Below are positions 59,641-64,000 of a DNA stretch of 64,000 bases, one piece after another. A program made the position numbers and the translations under genes. This stretch comes from Berberis thunbergii. Taxonomy: Eukaryota > Streptophyta > Magnoliopsida > Ranunculales > Berberidaceae. Within the stretch, counting starts at the first letter, position 1; each line of letters begins with the position of its first letter. The stretch is taken from positions 1 through 64,000 of the forward strand of contig QNQO01005777.1 in NCBI GenBank assembly GCA_003290165.1, given 5' to 3'. The notes beneath the pieces are model-generated. The model was not told where the DNA came from and did no database searches. It was given only the letters and a program-made list of their open reading frames with translations.

Positions 59641-60057
59641 CATGAAGCATAACCAGTATGAATAACGCAACACCGTTGCATGTGTTACATTCCTTTTCAA
59701 AATTGCATAGGATGCATTCCAGGAAAACTGATCGACAACTAAAACATGATTTGATTAAACATATATGGATGGCTTCTAGAGACATTTAGTAGTTAAATTT
59801 GATTAAGTGTTGTTGTATTTGCTATTAATGTGTTGTTGTATTTTCTTTAAATAGAATAAAGAAGAAATTTTCTTGAAATTAAACACATTTAATTAAATAA
59901 ATATTTCTATTACAAACGTAAAATAGTCTTCTTGATAAATAAACCTAATAGAAACACATGTCTTCTTAACAACCAGTTGTTGAACTAGTTCTCGAATCAG
60001 CCTTCCCATCCATAGGATCACCTACAAAAGGAGCACTTGCGTCCTTGCACGATGTCT

Positions 60058-60345
60058 TTCGAATATCTCACGCTGCCTGCAGATTCAACATTGTTGCTAA
60101 ATTGGAATGGAACTACTGGGAACCATCATAATGTTAGCTTTTATAATCTCTTCATTGATCTTCATATTCTGTAACTTCAGCTCGTATTCCTTCTCTGCAA
60201 TTGCGATTGTCAGGTCAGTGTTTTTTGTGCATGAATGAGTAAGTTGTCCATCATAAGAGTAGAAGAAGAATCACTGCGCTGACTAGCCTTTGCTTGGTTC
60301 ATTCCCATTGGCTTGGTCGAATGATCGGTACAAATGGATGTGAGT
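60058..60345 (-). pseudogene. Myb/NAM-associated-domain protein fragment
   Basis: On the minus strand RPMGMNQAKASQRSDSSS is followed, after a frame change, by a Glu/Lys-rich helix reading EYELKLQNMKINEEIIKANI. This matches the C-terminal NAM-associated domain of plant Myb/SANT-like proteins (RP.G.K.AK ... helical tail). Such proteins are the usual second product of PIF/Harbinger elements. The fragment lies convergent to and just downstream of the transposase remnant, so it is probably that element's ORF1. Stops make it non-functional. Confidence 0.6.
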
Positions 60346-60703
60346 TCAAAGACACCTTTGCCCGCACTATGCCTCTCGCAACAGAAGGATAAGTAGCATT
60401 TGATTGGCTTCTATCTGGCTTTGCCAACTACAGAAATAAAAAAATAAGAAGAGAATAGGATGGAGATCTGGGTCAAGATGCTGGGAGGAAGAAGTTGCAT
60501 TCATGCAGAAGGAGGAAGACGCACTGCATCGAAAAAATTCGACCAAAAACTGTAAAATTGGACGTGTTTTTTTTGGTTTCCGGCCAAATTTACGAAAATA
60601 GACCAAAAATCCCATGAAAAACTGTAAATTTCAATTTTGCCCCTTTAAAAAAACGCTCATTTCTTGCTCATCCGTCAAAATTCGAGATTGAAGGAGCCTT
60701 TAT

Positions 60704-62059
60704 TAGGGGTGGGCACGGTCCGGATCGGTTCCAAATTTGGAGGAACCTAACTCTAACTGTTTAAAATTAACGGATTCGGTCCGGTCCAGATCCCCTCATT
60801 TTGAACATTGGAACCAAACCTAACTCAAACCGTTTGGAACGGTTCGGTTCCTACGGTTTCAAACGGTTCCAAATCTAAGTTGATCATCCTATTTTCTGAC
60901 ATGTTAAGTGATTCAGAGTTCTTTCATATCATCGTAGAAAAGCTAGTGAGTTGTGACCTCTGAAAACTCATGAATTAAAAGAATACCAGAGAGACTCAAA
61001 AAGTATAAAAATACATAAACTGTGAAAAAGACAACCAAGATGCACATTTAATAATCATTGACACTGCAAGAAAACCATTTTCATTCTTTGGTGCCAAAAA
61101 ATCAGCAACCAACACTTGCTCAAAGTCTTAATTCCTCAACTTTCCAGGACACCCAGTTCCAAAATGGGTTTTTTTTCTTCAGTCAAAAAACGCCACAGAA
61201 CTACAAACATTAGGCCCTAAAATTTCCAGATAGGCTAAATTACTGGCAAAGGTTTCACCTTTTAATGAAGGAAAATAATGGTGAAATCAATGACAACAAT
61301 CATCAAACACTAAAAAAAAAAAAAAAAAAAAACGGAAATGAGGGGAAACTAACCATCGGAATGCTTGTTCTTAGAAAGAGAAGCGGAGCAATTATCTCTG
61401 TGATCAGACGGTGGCTTCCCCGAAGAAGTGGAGGGAACATGAAGCCTATCCTTTTCCTTGCCATTCAATCCAGACCTTGAAGTTGAAGGGGAAGATTTCT
61501 CTAGATGCTTGTCTAGGGCATTGTTAATCCTCTTTCGATCCAAAGGACCGATCTCTATACATAGTATGTTATCTTCTTACATAGTATGTTGTCTTCTTCC
61601 CCTTCCCCTTCCCTTCCTCAACAAAAATTAGATATCAATCTTCTTCTCCTTCAATCATAATCACAACGAACCCTAGATTTCGAACAAAAAAAAAAAATGA
61701 GGGTTTCGAAAATAGAGAGATAAAATTAGATGTAACAAACCCTCGAACCCTAAATTTATAGAGAGAGAGACGAGGGAGAGAAAAAAATTAGGGCCCGAAG
61801 AGTTGTTTTGTAAAAATGAAATCAAAGAAAGAAAGAAAAGAAAGAAAACAACTTAGGTTTTTAGTAAATGTAATTTGAAACGGGTCCAACCCAGACCGTT
61901 TCTTTTTTAAAAATAGGAACCGAGACCGGACCATTTTATAACGGATTTGGACCGATCCGAACCGTATCTAAAATACAAAATTAAAATCCGAACCGTTTAG
62001 AGCAAAATGGTCCGATTCAGTTTAAACCCACGGATCCTCGACCCGTTTGCCCACCCCTA
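60704..62059. mobile_element. hAT-like element carrying a captured gene fragment
   Basis: The left end is TAGGGGTGGGCA and the right end TGCCCACCCCTA, a perfect 12-bp inverted pair. Flanking 8-mers GCCTTTAT (60696-60703) and GACTCTAT (62060-62067) match at 6 of 8 positions, as expected for an old hAT duplication. Subterminal regions (about 60715-60880 and 61875-62040) are rich in CGGTCCGGA/AACCGTTT motifs in both orientations, a hAT feature. The middle does not look like transposon sequence: it contains the first exon and leader-like sequence of a casein kinase 2 beta gene on the minus strand. Confidence 0.8.
61354..61562 (-). pseudogene. Captured casein kinase 2 beta-subunit exon 1 fragment
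   Basis: The minus strand starts MYRDR and, after a small deletion and frame change, continues DRKRINNALDKHLEKSSPST, then a GLNGKEKDRL...VPSTSSGK stretch and SASLSKNKHSD. This is the plant-specific N-terminal extension of the CK2 regulatory beta subunit, which in intact genes precedes the conserved zinc-binding core. The reading stops at a GTTAGT sequence where a splice donor would be, so the copy came from genomic DNA. The remaining exons are absent. AGAGAGAGA and AACCCTAG leader-like sequence upstream (61570-61790) probably came along. Recognition of CK2 beta is from memory of the family. Confidence 0.8.
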
Positions 62060-62266
62060 GACTCTATTGCAATTATAACAGCCCACTAGGCCAGCCCCTA
62101 CTCAAAACTCGAAAAGACATCTTCTTATCCAAACCTGCTGCTGCTCTTCATTTGGTGTTTTTCCCACGCAAGTCGGTTTCTCACTCTGCATGGTCTGAGC
62201 AGCAAAAGAAGAAGAATCTTCAACACTCGTGCGTCTTAACCAACATAGGTTGCTAGGTGAGGTGAA

Positions 62267-62630
62267 ATGCTCGCAAAAGCACCTCTAAATGTCTCTGAAT
62301 CCATCAAATTCGGTGGAAACAACTTCAGAAGATCACCACCCATTGTTGAACACGGACATGGCTGTTATTTCAGAGGCACCAGTGGATTACAATGGAGGAG
62401 AAGTAGGGGGGTTTCAGTTAGAGCTTCTTCTGAGACTGGGTACACTCGAAAACCACTCGAAACTCCGGGGGCGTACGAGTTGATTGACGAAGAGACTGGT
62501 GAGAAGGTTATTGTTTGGGGTGGAGCTGAAGACGATCCTGTAATCCCTTCTAAGGAAGTTCTTTCTTGGAAGCCCCAAAGTAGAAGAGATGCTAAGAACT
62601 ATAAGAGCAACAGTGGGAGCAGTTCCAATG
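62267..62630 (+). CDS. First exon of an unrecognised, probably plastid-targeted protein
   Basis: An ATG at 62267 opens a frame of 121 codons to a GTCAGT splice donor at 62631. The first 55 or so residues are basic, Ser-rich and acidic-poor (RRSRGVSVRASSE), typical of a chloroplast transit peptide with a plausible cleavage at VRA-SS. The mature part starts with TRKPLETPGAYELIDEETGE and KVIVWGGAEDDPVIP and looks like a conserved domain, but I cannot name it. After the donor the frame continues into intron-like sequence to a stop at 62774-62776. No downstream exon was recognised before the window ends, so the gene is probably incomplete here. It starts about 200 bases after the hAT-like element, so that element forms part of its upstream region. 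Confidence 0.6.
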
Positions 62631-64000
62631 GTCAGTTCCCCCCCTTAATTGCACGTTTACAGTTTCAAGTGTTTTTGTTCTCCGCTTGTTTGACAAATTG
62701 TGCTAATCATGTTCCTGTTGAGAAGTTGGATAAATGGTTTTGTGTTTTTGTTGATTTGGTTGACACCCATGAATAAATTGGGAGATATTTTAATTCTTAG
62801 ATTTTGACAAAAAACCAAAATCCTAAAGATTAGTGAATAGGGAACTAAATTTTATTAATTGTAAAAGCATATTTGATAACATTCTCCTCAGTAAAGATTT
62901 ACTAAGGAATTACCATAGAAATCACATAATCTCCAAATGCGCCTTGATGGTGTACCTCAAGAAATCTTATGCGCCTTGATTGCGTACCTTAAGAAAGCTT
63001 ATGACCATTAAAAACTTTGATTGAATCAACCACTGCTTTCATGCCTTAGAATTAGAGCGTTTCAATGTGAGCTCCAGAACTATAAAAATATGGGTCTGCT
63101 ACTTCTTTCTCTCTCCCATAGTACTGGTAGAATTATTTTCAGTTGGATATGATAAAACATCTCCTAAAGATCTTCGTTCTTACCCCAGTTCAACCTCATC
63201 TTCACTAATGTGGGAGTATTAACACCATCTGCTTTAGTTCCCCAAACCTCAAATATATTCAGGCAGACCCATAACTACATGTAGGAAAAATTTACTTTCA
63301 GTCCAGGCTTCTGAAATTGTATTGTAATTAATCGCCACCAATATACAAGAAAGAATTAATGAAATAGATAAATAATACTCTGAAACAAGCATGCTCCTGT
63401 GCACTATACTTAGAAATTTAGAAATCCACTTCATATGTGGTAATGATGTAAAGATCAAGTGGATGTCCTTAAATCCATTTGAAACCAAATGGCTTTATTA
63501 TATTATTATTAATTTTTTTTATAATTTTTTAAATTTTTTTATGTTGGTGGGGTGGGGTTTTGGAGGTGGGAGGGGATCAGGGTTAGGGTTTTGGGGGAGT
63601 TCAGGAGGGGAAAGAAGGGTAGAGGGAGAGATTGTGGTGGTTGTGTTGGTTGGGGTTGTAGTGGATGAGGTGTTGGGGTTGGTTCAGTTGTTGGTTGGGG
63701 AGTGGATGTTGATGGTGTTGCTGATGTTGTTGTCTCCACTGAATCCACAGAGAAAGATTAGGGGTGTTTTTGTCGTGTTTATATAGAGGAGGGGAAAGTT
63801 GGGATGGTTTGAATGGCCCATCACTCATATTTAAAAAAATAAATAAGTACAGTAAAAATTGGAAGACGATAACACCAAGGAAATTAGAGAACTTCCTCAT
63901 CATCTTAGGAGTCAAGTGATTTTTTATGTTGAATATTTATTCTCTCTTACATGTTTTAACTATATGGTTTTGGTGAGAGGGAGAAATAGGTTTAAGGAAA
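62631..64000. other. Probable intron and low-complexity DNA to window end
   Basis: This starts with the intron of the preceding gene. Around 62940-63010 GCGCCTTGA...GCGTACCTYAAGAAA occurs twice in a row. At 63540-63770 a GGTTG/GGGTT-rich stretch gives a Thr/Pro-rich reading on the minus strand. A TATATAAAC box in minus orientation lies at about 63777. I do not see enough to call a gene. Confidence 0.35.

Noticed and set aside
63539..63915. Thr/Pro-rich and His/Gln-rich minus-strand ORFs with a TATA-like box nearby
   Set aside because: Simple GGTTG-type sequence gives open frames on one strand; no start or domain supports a gene.

Overview
This window looks like nuclear DNA from a flowering plant, most likely a eudicot. 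It has GT-AG introns in a plant-type gene, a P-class pentatricopeptide repeat (PPR) gene, plastid-targeted proteins, Tat-lineage Ty3/gypsy elements with antisense ORFs, and a decayed piece of chloroplast DNA. Coding density is very low and nested transposable elements make up most of the sequence. I cannot name the species.

Layout. 1-4.1 kb: no recognised gene. 4.2-7.35 kb (-): a long PPR gene, complete end to end but broken by four single-base frame changes. 7.87-12.15 kb: a Mutator-like element (MULE) containing a fold-back repeat cluster and a nested hAT-like element. 12.7-14.9 kb: the 3' end of a Tat element (antisense ORF plus 3' LTR). 16.2-27.2 kb: an F-box/DUF295-type gene split by a complete 10.3-kb Tat retrotransposon. 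That element carries a solo miniature LTR in its pol region, a 178-bp tandem array, and a decayed plastid psbN-psbH fragment in its 3' LTR. 28.6-30.4 kb (-): remains of a second MULE with a FAR1-type domain. 30.6-40.8 kb (+): an intact nine-exon fructosamine/ribulosamine 3-kinase gene of 332 codons. Its fifth intron holds a hAT-like element and a SINE; its 5.2-kb seventh intron holds a LINE fragment and a Tourist-like element. 40.9-44.9 kb: a hAT-like miniature element, a GC-rich hairpin, and the 5' LTR plus gag of a truncated gypsy element. 45-50 kb: repeat-like, gene-poor DNA. 50.1-58.1 kb: a 455-bp miniature LTR element (TRIM) with a perfect 5-bp duplication, split by a 7.6-kb Tat derivative that has gag and an antisense ORF but no recognisable pol. 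58.7-60.3 kb: PIF/Harbinger transposase remains and a Myb/NAM-associated fragment. 60.7-62.06 kb: a hAT-like element carrying the first exon of a casein kinase 2 beta-subunit gene. 62.27 kb to the end (+): the first exon of an unrecognised, probably plastid-targeted protein gene.

Only the sugar-amine kinase gene is visibly intact. The 62.27-kb gene starts normally but runs beyond what I can recognise. The PPR and F-box loci are broken as they stand. The window is a stratified insertion record (host repeat, then TRIM, then Tat; F-box gene, then Tat, then solo TRIM LTR, plastid DNA). Several layers are dated relative to each other by target-site duplications readable in the sequence. All assignments come from reading motifs and junctions by eye; no database search was run.
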